Assembly: GCA_031551635.1 (NCBI GenBank)
Contig: JAVBNH010000013.1
Span: 44,452-108,451 of the forward strand
Origin: JAVBNH01 sp031551635
GTDB taxonomy: Bacteria; Bacillota; Clostridia; Oscillospirales; Acutalibacteraceae
DNA: 64,000 nucleotides
Direction of reading: 5' to 3'
In this document: positions 23,871-32,079 of the stretch, piece after piece
Layout of the letters: the number at the start of each line of letters is the position of its first letter
How positions within the stretch are numbered: position 1 is the first letter of the stretch
Program-made: the position numbers and the translations under genes
Notes under the pieces: model-generated
What the model saw: only the letters and a program-made list of their open reading frames with translations
Told to the model about the DNA's origin: nothing
Databases searched by the model: none

Positions 23871-24127
23871 TTCTTACATCCTCTCGATGTTCAAACGCCG
23901 TTAAACGATTAGTTTTAATGCCGTCGTTTGAAATTATGTGGTATATTTTTGCGATTTTGAATTAAACTAAAAAAATAGCAGCATTCATTTTCCAAACAAA
24001 TGCGAGCTTTTACCAAATATAAAATTTTTTCATAAACCACCATGTCATTATAGTCAAAATAAAATTAAAAGTCAATATAATTTTTAAATTTTCTTGATTT
24101 TTTTCCTGAAAGTTTTTACTATTTTTT

Positions 24128-24946
24128 TTAATTATTCGTCAGATTCATCAAATCCGCCGCAGAAGACAAGCTTATTTCCTTATTGCCATAAAAAACAGTT
24201 TTACAGAAAATATCGGCAAGCCCTGCTGCATTAGAAAGCTCATACATAGCCGCTAAAAAATCAAATTTCGATATACCCTCAAGCTTACGGATATAAAACT
24301 CTCCTGGCAGCTCAATTTTTCCAAGCGCAAGCACCTTGCTGCTACTATTTCGTCCGAAAGCAAGGGTAAAGGATTTTTCAGGAAAAAGTGCGACCTCTTC
24401 ACTCAAAGAAACTGTAAAGCTGCTATCCTTGATATTTCTTTCGTCCTCAGTGACAATAATACTTGCGCCGTATTGCCTGAATATTTCTTCAGACAGCTTC
24501 AGATAAGTATTAGCCTTGCTTGTCAGAACTTTAATTGTCGCGGCGTAAGGCAACAGTTTTTCGCAAAACTCCAAAGCTTTGGCGTTCTTATCAATTATGG
24601 AGCAAATAATATCCTTCGGTTGGCGGTTAAGCCGCTTTAATATTTCCTCAGCGGTATTAAAAAGCAGAACCATCGGGAATTTTCCGGGGATAAACCGCTC
24701 CAGCTGAGTGTTCTCAGGTAAAATGATACTATCGCCAATCAGCATTCGTTTTTTGCATCTTCCGGCAATATTCTCTATCTCGTTCCAGGGAATACCGTCA
24801 GAACCTTCCTGAGCTCTGATAATATAGTAACTCGAAAAATTATTTCCCTCGATTTTTTCAAGAAATATTTCCGGCTCTCTTGCTTTTCTTCGAAAAAAAG
24901 AATGTCTTTGCGGTTCGGCAGGAATAATTTCGAGTATACAAAACAC
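24128..24946 (-). CDS. Conserved hypothetical protein (no recognised domain)
   Basis: I do not recognise this 272-aa protein. It appears soluble, with an alternating alpha/beta central part (PKDIICSIIDKNAKALEFCE, ATIKVLTSKANTYLKLSEEI, GASIIVTEDERNI) that reads like a Rossmann-type fold. There is no signal peptide and no obvious catalytic motif. The GTG start is supported by AGGAGG 7 nt upstream, and this ribosome-binding site lies inside a predicted hairpin. It follows the first M23 gene by 77 bp on the same strand and may belong to that operon. Confidence 0.65.
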   Translation of the reverse strand: MFCILEIIPAEPQRHSFFRRKAREPEIFLEKIEGNNFSSYYIIRAQEGSDGIPWNEIENIAGRCKKRMLIGDSIILPENTQLERFIPGKFPMVLLFNTAEEILKRLNRQPKDIICSIIDKNAKALEFCEKLLPYAATIKVLTSKANTYLKLSEEIFRQYGASIIVTEDERNIKDSSFTVSLSEEVALFPEKSFTLAFGRNSSSKVLALGKIELPGEFYIRKLEGISKFDFLAAMYELSNAAGLADIFCKTVFYGNKEISLSSAADLMNLTNN

Positions 24947-24950
24947 AAAT

Positions 24951-24999
24951 GCTCCTCCTCTCTTATATACTTCAACAAATATATATGAGAGCCGGGAGC
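24951..24999 (-). promoter_or_regulatory. Hairpin that could sequester the ribosome-binding site of the downstream gene
   Basis: In the minus-strand transcript GCTCC..GCTCTCATATATA pairs with TATATAAGAGAGGAGGAGC. The right arm contains the AGGAGG ribosome-binding site and ends 4 nt before the GTG start, so folding would block translation initiation. No T-run follows, so it is not a terminator. Confidence 0.45.
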
Positions 25000-25023
25000 A
25001 TAAAATTCATAAATATATAGAAA

Positions 25024-26319
25024 TCAAAACGCAAGATATGGCTCCGGATTCGTTCGTTTTCCGTTCAGGTGAACTTCAAAATGCAAATGCGCGCCGAAAG
25101 AATAACCGGTATTTCCCACCTCGGCGATTTTTTGACCTCTTTTTACCACCGCGCCAACGCTTACAAGGAGTTTGCTTGCATGAGCGTAAAGTGTCGCGAC
25201 GCCATCTTTATGCTCGACAAGCACATAATTACCAAAACTTGAGTGATAACCGGATTTAAGCACTGTGCCGGCATCGGCGGCATATATAGCCTTACCGTAA
25301 GCGGAACCGTTAACACCCGCAAGGTCTACACCCCCGTGCATTTTGCCGTCACGCATACCGTAATGGCTCGAAATCCTGAGCTCAGGAAATCTCTCTATCG
25401 GCAAAACAAAGCCTTTCGGATTCACCTTTGCGGGAGGAGCGTTCTCGGGTGGAGTCAATAGCTTTTCAATTTCCCTGTCAAATTTCTCTCTTTCAGCATT
25501 AAATTTTGCGACAGCTTTTTTATAAGCTTCATTTTGGTTGTCGAGAGAATCGATTACCGAGATTACAGATTCCCAGTTTTTATCAATTTTATCCTGTTTT
25601 TCTTTTTCCTCGTTACGGCTTGATTTTATCTCTGATTGAGAAATTTCAAGGTTCTTTTTTTCTTCCTCAAACTTTTTTCTGGCATCTTTGAGTTCGGCAA
25701 TTTTATTATCCAGCGAGACAATATCATTGTCAAGCTTTTCAGAGAGCTCATTTATATCTGCAACCATACCTGTCGTCTTTTTTGTGGAATTGTTCATCAA
25801 TTCAAGCCGCAGAAGAAATGATGAAAGGCTGTCGGCTGAAAATAAAACTTCAATTTCAGAAGCCTCGCCGTTAACATACATGACCCGGAGTCTTTCTTTC
25901 AGAAGCTCCTTTGCAGTAACAATATCTTTTTTGCACTGTTCAATTTCGTTCTCAAGAATATCAATTTCGTCAGTGCAAACATTGATTTGTTTTTCCTTAT
26001 TGGTGATTTGTGTTTGTTGTTCGTTAATGCGAACTTGATATAAGGATATTTGGCTGTTCAGATTATCAATCTGAGCTTGTAAATCATCAGACTGATTCAT
26101 AAGCTCAGCGGCGTAATCTTCCTGTTTGCTTATGTCTCCTTTTATTTCGGAAATCTTCTTATTTGTTTCGGCTATGCGTTTGTCATACTCTTTTTTTTGC
26201 TCATTCAGGCGGTCGATTTTTTCCTGAGTGGTTTCGGCGTTAACTGTCGGAATACTCAGTGACGAAAAAACAACAAATAGTGTAAATATAAGACATAAAA
26301 TTTTTTTAATTTGTCCCAT
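25024..26319 (-). CDS. Secreted coiled-coil M23-family murein hydrolase (EnvC/PcsB-like architecture)
   Basis: The 431-aa protein has a signal peptide (about residues 1-28, ending VNAETT) and two long coiled-coil stretches (about 30-130 and 180-290). A C-terminal LytM/M23 domain follows with GMRDGKMHGGVDLAG (first metal histidine and aspartate) and GAHLHFEVHLNG (HxH). Zinc ligands are intact, so it can be an active endopeptidase on cross-linked peptidoglycan. It is a paralog of its neighbour and lies in the ftsEX group, which in other bacteria controls EnvC or PcsB-type proteins. Confidence 0.88.
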   Translation of the reverse strand: MGQIKKILCLIFTLFVVFSSLSIPTVNAETTQEKIDRLNEQKKEYDKRIAETNKKISEIKGDISKQEDYAAELMNQSDDLQAQIDNLNSQISLYQVRINEQQTQITNKEKQINVCTDEIDILENEIEQCKKDIVTAKELLKERLRVMYVNGEASEIEVLFSADSLSSFLLRLELMNNSTKKTTGMVADINELSEKLDNDIVSLDNKIAELKDARKKFEEEKKNLEISQSEIKSSRNEEKEKQDKIDKNWESVISVIDSLDNQNEAYKKAVAKFNAEREKFDREIEKLLTPPENAPPAKVNPKGFVLPIERFPELRISSHYGMRDGKMHGGVDLAGVNGSAYGKAIYAADAGTVLKSGYHSSFGNYVLVEHKDGVATLYAHASKLLVSVGAVVKRGQKIAEVGNTGYSFGAHLHFEVHLNGKRTNPEPYLAF

Positions 26320-26340
26320 CCTTCTAAGACCCCCGAAAAG

Positions 26341-26372
26341 GAGATAGGAGTTAGGAGATAGGGGTTAAGGGG
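26341..26372. repeat. Heptanucleotide array (GAGATAG/GAGTTAG)
   Basis: Consecutive 7-bp units GAGATAG, GAGTTAG, GAGATAG and GGGTTAA lie between the two M23 genes. The GAGTTAG unit also occurs in the array at the end of galK. Confidence 0.65.
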
Positions 26373-26406
26373 TATCTGCTAATTCCTTTTTCTCCGGATT
26401 TTTTAC

Positions 26407-27711
26407 TTATAAGGAAACATAGGCAGAGGGGTTTGTTCTGGCGTTATTGATATGTACCTCAAAATGAAGGTGTGCGCCGGTTGAGTTACCTGTGCTGCCG
26501 ACTTCTGCGATTTTTTGCCCTCTCGTTACCGTCTGCCCCTTGCTCACCATGAGCTTGCTCGCATGAGCGTAATAAGTCGTGACTCCGTCGCCATGGTCAA
26601 TGACAATATAATAGCCGTAGGAATAGTGATATGTAGAAATAATTACTGTACCCGCATCCGCGGCGTAAATATCCCTTCCGTAGGCTGTACCGTCCCTTGC
26701 GGCGAAGTCAATTCCGCCGTGAAAACCACCTGAGCGGTTGCCGTATCCGCTTGACATATAAATCCCGGACCATCTTTCCATCGGGAACACAAAACCTTTT
26801 GATGAAACCTTACCTGAGCCTGTTGAGGCTGTCGCAGCGACAAGGCGTTGAATTTCTTTTTCAAAATTAGCTTTATCGGCATTAAATTTCGATATAGCAT
26901 CTTTATAAGATTGCTTTTGCGTGTCAAGGTTATTAATAATCTGCTGAACAGCTTCCCATTTTTTATTAATCTCGCCTTGTTTAGCCTTTTCAACGTCACG
27001 GCTTGCCTTGATTTCATCCTGAGAAACCTTCAGAACATCCTTTTCTTCCTGAACAGCAAGCTTCGCGTTTTCAAGCTCAATTACTTTTTTGTCAAGCTCA
27101 GCTATATCATTTTCCAGTTTAAGAGCGAGATTTTGAATATCGGCAACAAGTGATGTCGTCTTTTTTGTTGAATTGCTCATCATTTCCAGCCGGATAAGGA
27201 AGGATGAAAGGCTGTCAGCTGACAATAAAACCTCTATTTCGCTTGTCTCGCCGTTCACATACAAGGCACGCAGCCTTTCTTTCAAAGCGACCTTAGTGTC
27301 ATTTATTTCTCTTTTACACTTTTCTATTTCATCTTCAATTGAAACAATTTCATCATCGAGCAATTGAATCTGCTTCTCTTTTTCGTTAATCTGAGCCTGC
27401 AGCTCGTCAATCTGCTCTTGATAAGCTGAAATCTGATCATTGAGATTGTTAATTTGTGACTGAAAATCGCTCATCTGAGCGTAAAGTGTGGAGGCATATT
27501 CCTCCTGCTTTTCAATATCGTCCTTAATGCTCTCAATTTGAGAGCTGGCAGCTTCAATTTTTTTATCGTATTCCTTTTGCTGCTGTTTGAGTCTGTCAAT
27601 TTTTTCCTGAGTCGTCTCCGCGCGTGCGGTAATAACATTTACCGAGCTAATCAATATAATAAAGGATAAAATAAAGCAGAAAATTTTTCTTATTCTGTTT
27701 TTAGTCGTAAT
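26407..27711 (-). CDS. Secreted coiled-coil M23-family murein hydrolase, paralog with probable ATT start
   Basis: It has the same architecture as the adjacent paralog: signal peptide, long coiled coils (about residues 35-300) and a C-terminal M23 domain with GNRSGGFHGGIDFAARDG and GAHLHFEVHINN. No ATG, GTG or TTG gives a full signal peptide. Reading from an ATT 6 nt after an AGGAG yields MTTKNRIRKIFCFILSFI, then ETTQEKIDRLKQQQKEYDKK as in the paralog, for 434 aa against 431. A TTG 57 bp further in would cut the signal peptide in half. The upstream end of the gene abuts a dispersed repeat, which contributes part of the AGGAG. Confidence 0.82.
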   Translation of the reverse strand: MTTKNRIRKIFCFILSFIILISSVNVITARAETTQEKIDRLKQQQKEYDKKIEAASSQIESIKDDIEKQEEYASTLYAQMSDFQSQINNLNDQISAYQEQIDELQAQINEKEKQIQLLDDEIVSIEDEIEKCKREINDTKVALKERLRALYVNGETSEIEVLLSADSLSSFLIRLEMMSNSTKKTTSLVADIQNLALKLENDIAELDKKVIELENAKLAVQEEKDVLKVSQDEIKASRDVEKAKQGEINKKWEAVQQIINNLDTQKQSYKDAISKFNADKANFEKEIQRLVAATASTGSGKVSSKGFVFPMERWSGIYMSSGYGNRSGGFHGGIDFAARDGTAYGRDIYAADAGTVIISTYHYSYGYYIVIDHGDGVTTYYAHASKLMVSKGQTVTRGQKIAEVGSTGNSTGAHLHFEVHINNARTNPSAYVSL

Positions 27712-27720
27712 AATACACTC

Positions 27721-27795
27721 CTAACGTGGGCTGGCTTGCTAAGCTCACAACCCAATACTTGTTTTTTATTAAGCATTCAGCCAATAAAGGTACTA
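27721..27795 (-). repeat. Dispersed ~76-bp palindromic repeat, copy D1
   Basis: Reverse copy from CTAACG to GGTACTA, degenerate in the palindrome (GTGGGCTGGCTTGCTAAGCTCAC). Its left end contributes TTAG to the AGGAG ribosome-binding site of the M23 gene. It overlaps copy D2 by its terminal CTA. Confidence 0.85.
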
Positions 27796-27868
27796 ATGTG
27801 GGCTTGGCTTGCCAGGTCCACAACCCAAGTCGCGTCTTTATTGAGCATTCAGCCAATTAGGAACTAAC
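27793..27868 (-). repeat. Dispersed ~76-bp palindromic repeat, copy D2
   Basis: Reverse copy directly following D1 in the same orientation and sharing the boundary triplet CTA. The right part is degenerate (CAATTAGGAACTA), and the palindrome reads GTGGGCTTGGC..GCCAGGTCCAC. Confidence 0.85.
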
Positions 27869-27952
27869 AATAATAATCATTTTGCAATTCTATCATCAAA
27901 TTATGACCGTAATATAGACAAGTTTTACACTTATTGGTAAAAAAACTGTGAA

Positions 27953-28894
27953 TCAAAAAGAATCATTATCATTATAAATTATGCTGCCGTGCTCTTTCAG
28001 GTACTTGTTCATAGATATAAAGCTGCCGAAAAGACCGGTCATTATACCAATACCAAAAAATACAACTATTAAAACACCTGCCAAATCCCAGAATGCAACC
28101 ATCTTGCTGTTAAACATCAAAAAGGCGTTCGAGAGGGAGCCGGAAGCGTTAAGAGCGACAAAATAAACCGCGTAAATCGAAATAAATGACAGCACAGCCG
28201 CAATAAAGCCGAGAATCACACCCTCAACAAGGAAGGGCCAGCGAATAAACCATCGCGTCGCACCGACTGCCTTCATGATGTTAATTTCTAACCGCCGGGA
28301 GAACATGGTTATTCTGACTGTATTTGCGATTATAAACACCGAAACGACAAATAGAATTATAATAATAGCAATACTTACATTTGTCACCCCGTCGCGCACT
28401 CTGGTCAGTTTATCTGCAAGGTCACCGCTTTCGCGTATGTTCGAAATATTTTCTAGCACACGCAGCTTTGAGAGGGTTTCTTCATAGAGTTTCAAATCGG
28501 TCATTGTGACCTGATATGAGGCAGGAAGAATATCCTCCTCACCATCAAGAACATCAACACTGTTTCCCATATTTCTTTTGACACGCTCAAAAGCTTCATC
28601 AGAAGAAACATATTCACAGCTATTGACATTTTCAATGTTGAGAATATTTTTCTCCAGCGCCGAAATCTGCTCCTCTGTAGCGCTGTCATTAATGAAAACC
28701 ATAACGACATTCTGCGAATAAACACCGTCCAGCAAAGCTTCGATATTAAAAAACAGAGCCAGAGCGCAGCCGATTATAACCAGACAGGACATCAGCACAG
28801 CAATTGAGGCAAGAGACATCAAAGCGTTTGTAACAACACTCTTGAAGCCTTCTTTTGTTAAATATTTAAAATTGAACGAGCCTTTTTTCTTCAT
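27953..28894 (-). CDS. ftsX: Cell division protein FtsX
   Basis: FtsX is the membrane half of the FtsEX complex, which transmits ATP-driven conformational change to a periplasmic or extracellular murein hydrolase. The 313-aa protein has a first transmembrane helix (ALMSLASIAVLMSCLVIIGC), then an extracellular domain of about 110 residues (VVMVFINDSATEEQISALEK and onward). The three remaining helices are in the C-terminal half, with RRLEINIMKAVGATRWFIRW typical of FtsX. It overlaps ftsE by 4 bp (ATGA). Confidence 0.93.
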   Translation of the reverse strand: MKKKGSFNFKYLTKEGFKSVVTNALMSLASIAVLMSCLVIIGCALALFFNIEALLDGVYSQNVVMVFINDSATEEQISALEKNILNIENVNSCEYVSSDEAFERVKRNMGNSVDVLDGEEDILPASYQVTMTDLKLYEETLSKLRVLENISNIRESGDLADKLTRVRDGVTNVSIAIIIILFVVSVFIIANTVRITMFSRRLEINIMKAVGATRWFIRWPFLVEGVILGFIAAVLSFISIYAVYFVALNASGSLSNAFLMFNSKMVAFWDLAGVLIVVFFGIGIMTGLFGSFISMNKYLKEHGSIIYNDNDSF

Positions 28895-29871
28895 TTCGCG
28901 CTTCCTCCTTTGTCGTTTTCTTCATCGGAGGGTTCAAAATAAACTGAATAGTCAATATTTTTCGCGTTTTTTAAAGCATCGATACTTCTGATATCAAGCC
29001 CGCTGTCTTTTTCTTCAGCTTCCGCTGCTTTTGACGTTTTTTGTTCTTTTTTATTGAGCTTTGTGCTCTCTATGTAGCTTTCCTTTTCATCAGCGCCGTA
29101 GCTTCTCAGGAATTCCTCAACATCAACATTCTCATTAGGAGCGTCATAATAGTTCGGAATTGTGCTGCGCTCACTGGCTTCCTCGACTGCCTCGGTAACA
29201 GAAGCCGAAATCTTAGAGTCGGAAACAACCGTACCGCCTTTGATAGTAATAACTCTTTTATCGTATTGGCGCACCAAATCATGCTCATGCGTGACCATAA
29301 TAACTGTTGTGCCGTTTGCGTTGATATGGTCTAGCAAATCGATAATCTCGCGTGACATCTCAGGGTCGACATTACCTGTCGGCTCGTCCGCGATAATTAT
29401 ACTTGCGTCATTGACAAGCGCCCGCGCCATTGCAACACGCTGCTGTTCGCCGCCCGATAGCTGTGAAGGCAGCATACGTGCTTTTGAGGAAAGCCCGACA
29501 AGGCTAAGGGTATAAGCGACGCGTTTGCTTATTTCCTTTTCCTTCGCGCCTATAACTCTCATTGCGAACGCGACATTATCATAAACCTGCATTGAAGGAA
29601 TCAGCCTGAAATCCTGAAAAACGATTCCGAGAGTGCGTCTGAAATACGGTATTTCACTTTTCTTAAGATTATTCAGATTATAATTATTCACAAAAATCTG
29701 ACCCTGAGAAGGCACTTCCTCCCTCATCATCAGCTTTAAAAAAGTGCTTTTTCCCGCGCCGGAGGTACCTACAACAAAAACAAATTCGCCTTTTTCGATT
29801 TTTATATCTACGTTTTTCAAGGCCTTTGTTCCGTTTGAATATACCATTGAAACATTTCTGAATTCTATCAT
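28891..29871 (-). CDS. ftsE: Cell division ATP-binding protein FtsE with C-terminal extension
   Basis: FtsE is the ATPase of FtsEX at the division site. Walker A GTSGAGKST, signature LSGGEQQRVAMARAL, Walker B IIIADEPTGNVD and the H-loop TVIMVTHEHD are intact. The start (MIEFRNVSMVYSNG) has GAGG 5 nt upstream. The core ends near residue 220 as usual, but a charged, low-complexity tail of about 100 residues follows (VDVEEFLRSYGADEKES, KKEQKTSKAAEAEEKDSG, IDYSVYFEPSDEENDKGG), making the protein 326 aa instead of about 228. Confidence 0.93.
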   Translation of the reverse strand: MIEFRNVSMVYSNGTKALKNVDIKIEKGEFVFVVGTSGAGKSTFLKLMMREEVPSQGQIFVNNYNLNNLKKSEIPYFRRTLGIVFQDFRLIPSMQVYDNVAFAMRVIGAKEKEISKRVAYTLSLVGLSSKARMLPSQLSGGEQQRVAMARALVNDASIIIADEPTGNVDPEMSREIIDLLDHINANGTTVIMVTHEHDLVRQYDKRVITIKGGTVVSDSKISASVTEAVEEASERSTIPNYYDAPNENVDVEEFLRSYGADEKESYIESTKLNKKEQKTSKAAEAEEKDSGLDIRSIDALKNAKNIDYSVYFEPSDEENDKGGSAK

Positions 29872-29985
29872 ATAAACCTCATACAAATAAAGACAAATGC
29901 AGAGTTTCAAAAAATGAAAAACCTGCCTTTTGCCGCCGCTCTTTAAATATAAAAAGCGCCCATCCTTTTTCTCAAAAAATTCTTT

Positions 29986-31071
29986 TTAGAATTTTGTCGG
30001 ATTAGCGTCAAGATATTTCTTGACCATTAAAGCTACCTTGAAAACAATAGCATCGTCAAACTCACGCAGGTCAAGCCCTGTAAGCTTTCTGATTTTTTCA
30101 AGCCTATAAACCAGGGTATTTCTGTGAACAAAAAGCTTTCTCGAGGTCTCGGAAACATTGAGATTATTTTCAAAGAAACGTTGAATAGTGAAGAGGGTTT
30201 CGTGATCAAGCGTCTCAATAGAGCCGCGCTTGAAAACTTCTTTTAAGAACATATCGCACAGCTTATTAGGCAGCTGGTAAATAAGCCTCGCGATACCGAG
30301 ATTGTCATAGCTGACAATAGTTTTTTCAGTGTCAAAGACCTTCCCGACCTCAAGGGCGACCTGGGCTTCCTTAAAAGAACGTGCGAGCTCTTTTACACCC
30401 GTCACCGAGGTGCCTATGCCGACAAGAGTTTTTGTGTAATACTCCGCGCCCAGAGAATCGGCAATAGAACGCGCAAGCTTTTCAAGGTCTTTAGGCTCGA
30501 TATTTGCCCTGACTTCCTTGACGAGAGCGATGTCGGTTTCATTGATGTTGATAACAAAATCCTTGTTTTTATCTGGGAAAATATTCTGAATAAGCTCATA
30601 AAGAGAGACATCACAGGGCTGAGTAATCCGAATAAGCAAAACTGCCCTCGAAATGTCGTTGTTAAAATGCATTTCCTTCGCTTTGAGATAAATATCCCCG
30701 GGTAAAATGTTGTCTAAGATAACATTTTTAATAAAATTACCCTTGTCAAACTTTTCATCATAATACTGCTTGATACAGTTAAGAGAGACGGCTAAAATTG
30801 ATGAATATTTGTCGGCTGCGGAATCGGTATCCTCAACAAAAATTGCATATTCCGGTTGAATGGGCGAGCCAAAAGCGCGGAAAACATAGCCGTCATAAGT
30901 TACTGCGGTAGTGGAGGTAAAAATATCCGTGAAGTGAGATGTGATAACTTCACCTATTTTTCCCAGCTCACTGCAGGAAATAACCGTTCCGGTTTCATCG
31001 ATAACGCCGACTGTGCAATTAACCATATCCTTCATCTGGTGAATAATGCTTTGAAAAAGCCTGTTTGACAT
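29986..31071 (-). CDS. PucR/CdaR-family transcriptional regulator
   Basis: The 361-aa protein has an N-terminal sensor region (CTVGVIDETGTVISCSELGK) resembling the sugar-diacid recognition domain and a C-terminal PucR-type HTH: LFTIQRFFENNLNVSETSRK and LFVHRNTLVYRLEKIRKLTG. Such proteins activate metabolic operons, but the ligand is not evident and no sugar-diacid genes lie nearby. The start MSNRLFQS has GAAAGGA 9 nt upstream; longer in-frame starts lack one. Confidence 0.82.
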   Translation of the reverse strand: MSNRLFQSIIHQMKDMVNCTVGVIDETGTVISCSELGKIGEVITSHFTDIFTSTTAVTYDGYVFRAFGSPIQPEYAIFVEDTDSAADKYSSILAVSLNCIKQYYDEKFDKGNFIKNVILDNILPGDIYLKAKEMHFNNDISRAVLLIRITQPCDVSLYELIQNIFPDKNKDFVININETDIALVKEVRANIEPKDLEKLARSIADSLGAEYYTKTLVGIGTSVTGVKELARSFKEAQVALEVGKVFDTEKTIVSYDNLGIARLIYQLPNKLCDMFLKEVFKRGSIETLDHETLFTIQRFFENNLNVSETSRKLFVHRNTLVYRLEKIRKLTGLDLREFDDAIVFKVALMVKKYLDANPTKF

Positions 31072-31153
31072 ATAGTCCATTCCTTTCTTACTACACCTGC
31101 TAATAATCACTTTAACATCAGAAAATAATGCGTTTATGCATTTTGACTATTGT

Positions 31154-31182
31154 ATTATCTTCATTCTACTCGATATAGACAA
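31154..31182 (-). promoter_or_regulatory. Predicted promoter of the PucR-family gene
   Basis: On the minus strand TTGTCT and GATAAT are separated by 17 bp, about 80 bp upstream of the start codon. Confidence 0.4.
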
Positions 31183-31353
31183 AAAATGCAAGCTTTTTTA
31201 GGTGAAAACTAAAATTTATTTGTTAAAAACTTTCGAAATAGCTTTTTTTACCCGTTTTTTGTAAATTATGAACAAGAAAAGTTTGCTTAGTTTATTTCAT
31301 TTAACATTGTATATTTTAACGAATTATTATAATCTGGAACCTTTTAATCTGCT

Positions 31354-32079
31354 TTAATCAGAATTATCACTGAGCATTGCGACTTCCTCTGCCGTGAGCT
31401 TTCTGCATTCACCGCTTGCAAGTGCTTTATCGAGCGGCAGAGCGCCCATTTTCGTTCTGTGAAGACTGAGAACGGGATTAGAAAAGCGCGCGAACATCCT
31501 TTTTATCTGGTGGTATTTACCTTCTCTTAGAATTAATTCGTATATTATAAGCCTGTCATCCGAGGGTAATAGCTTGATTTCGGCGGGTAAAAACTCGTCA
31601 TTTTTGAGTTTCAGTCCGTTTCTAACCATCTGTTCTTCATCTTTACTTAATTCGCGGGAGACTGTTGCTATATAAGTCTTAGGAATATGTTTTTTTGGAG
31701 AGAGAATATTATGTGCAAATTCACCGTCATCGGTTATCAGCACAAAGCCGGATGTATCCTTATCAAGTCGCCCGGCAGGGAAAAGTCCGTTTCTGCGAAG
31801 GCTATCGGGAAGAATATCTATAACGGTTCTCTCGCCGTCCCTTTCGCTTGAGCTGACAATACCGAGGGGCTTATTAAGCATAATATAAACAAATTCCTCG
31901 AAAAGAAAGGGTTCGCCGTTTATCTCAAGGCAATCCCGTAAGGTATCCATCTTTTCACTTGAAGAAGAAACAGCAAGACCGTTAAGTTTAACAGCTCCTG
32001 CTCTGACAAGCTTTTTTACGTCATTTCTTGATAAGTTTCCGCTGCGAGAAATAACTTTGTCTATTCTCTCAATATTCAT
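31354..32079 (-). CDS. RsuA/RluB-family rRNA pseudouridine synthase
   Basis: It isomerises a specific uridine in 16S or 23S rRNA. An N-terminal S4 domain (RIDKVISRSGNLSRNDVKKL, residues 4-23) binds RNA. The catalytic core has the aspartate motif GRLDKDTSGFVLITDD, and a KMFARF segment follows in REGKYHQIKRMFAR. The 241-aa length fits. Whether it modifies U516 (RsuA) or a 23S site (RluB/RluE) cannot be told from sequence alone. Its start overlaps the stop of the upstream dehydrogenase gene by 1 bp. Confidence 0.92.
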   Translation of the reverse strand: MNIERIDKVISRSGNLSRNDVKKLVRAGAVKLNGLAVSSSSEKMDTLRDCLEINGEPFLFEEFVYIMLNKPLGIVSSSERDGERTVIDILPDSLRRNGLFPAGRLDKDTSGFVLITDDGEFAHNILSPKKHIPKTYIATVSRELSKDEEQMVRNGLKLKNDEFLPAEIKLLPSDDRLIIYELILREGKYHQIKRMFARFSNPVLSLHRTKMGALPLDKALASGECRKLTAEEVAMLSDNSD

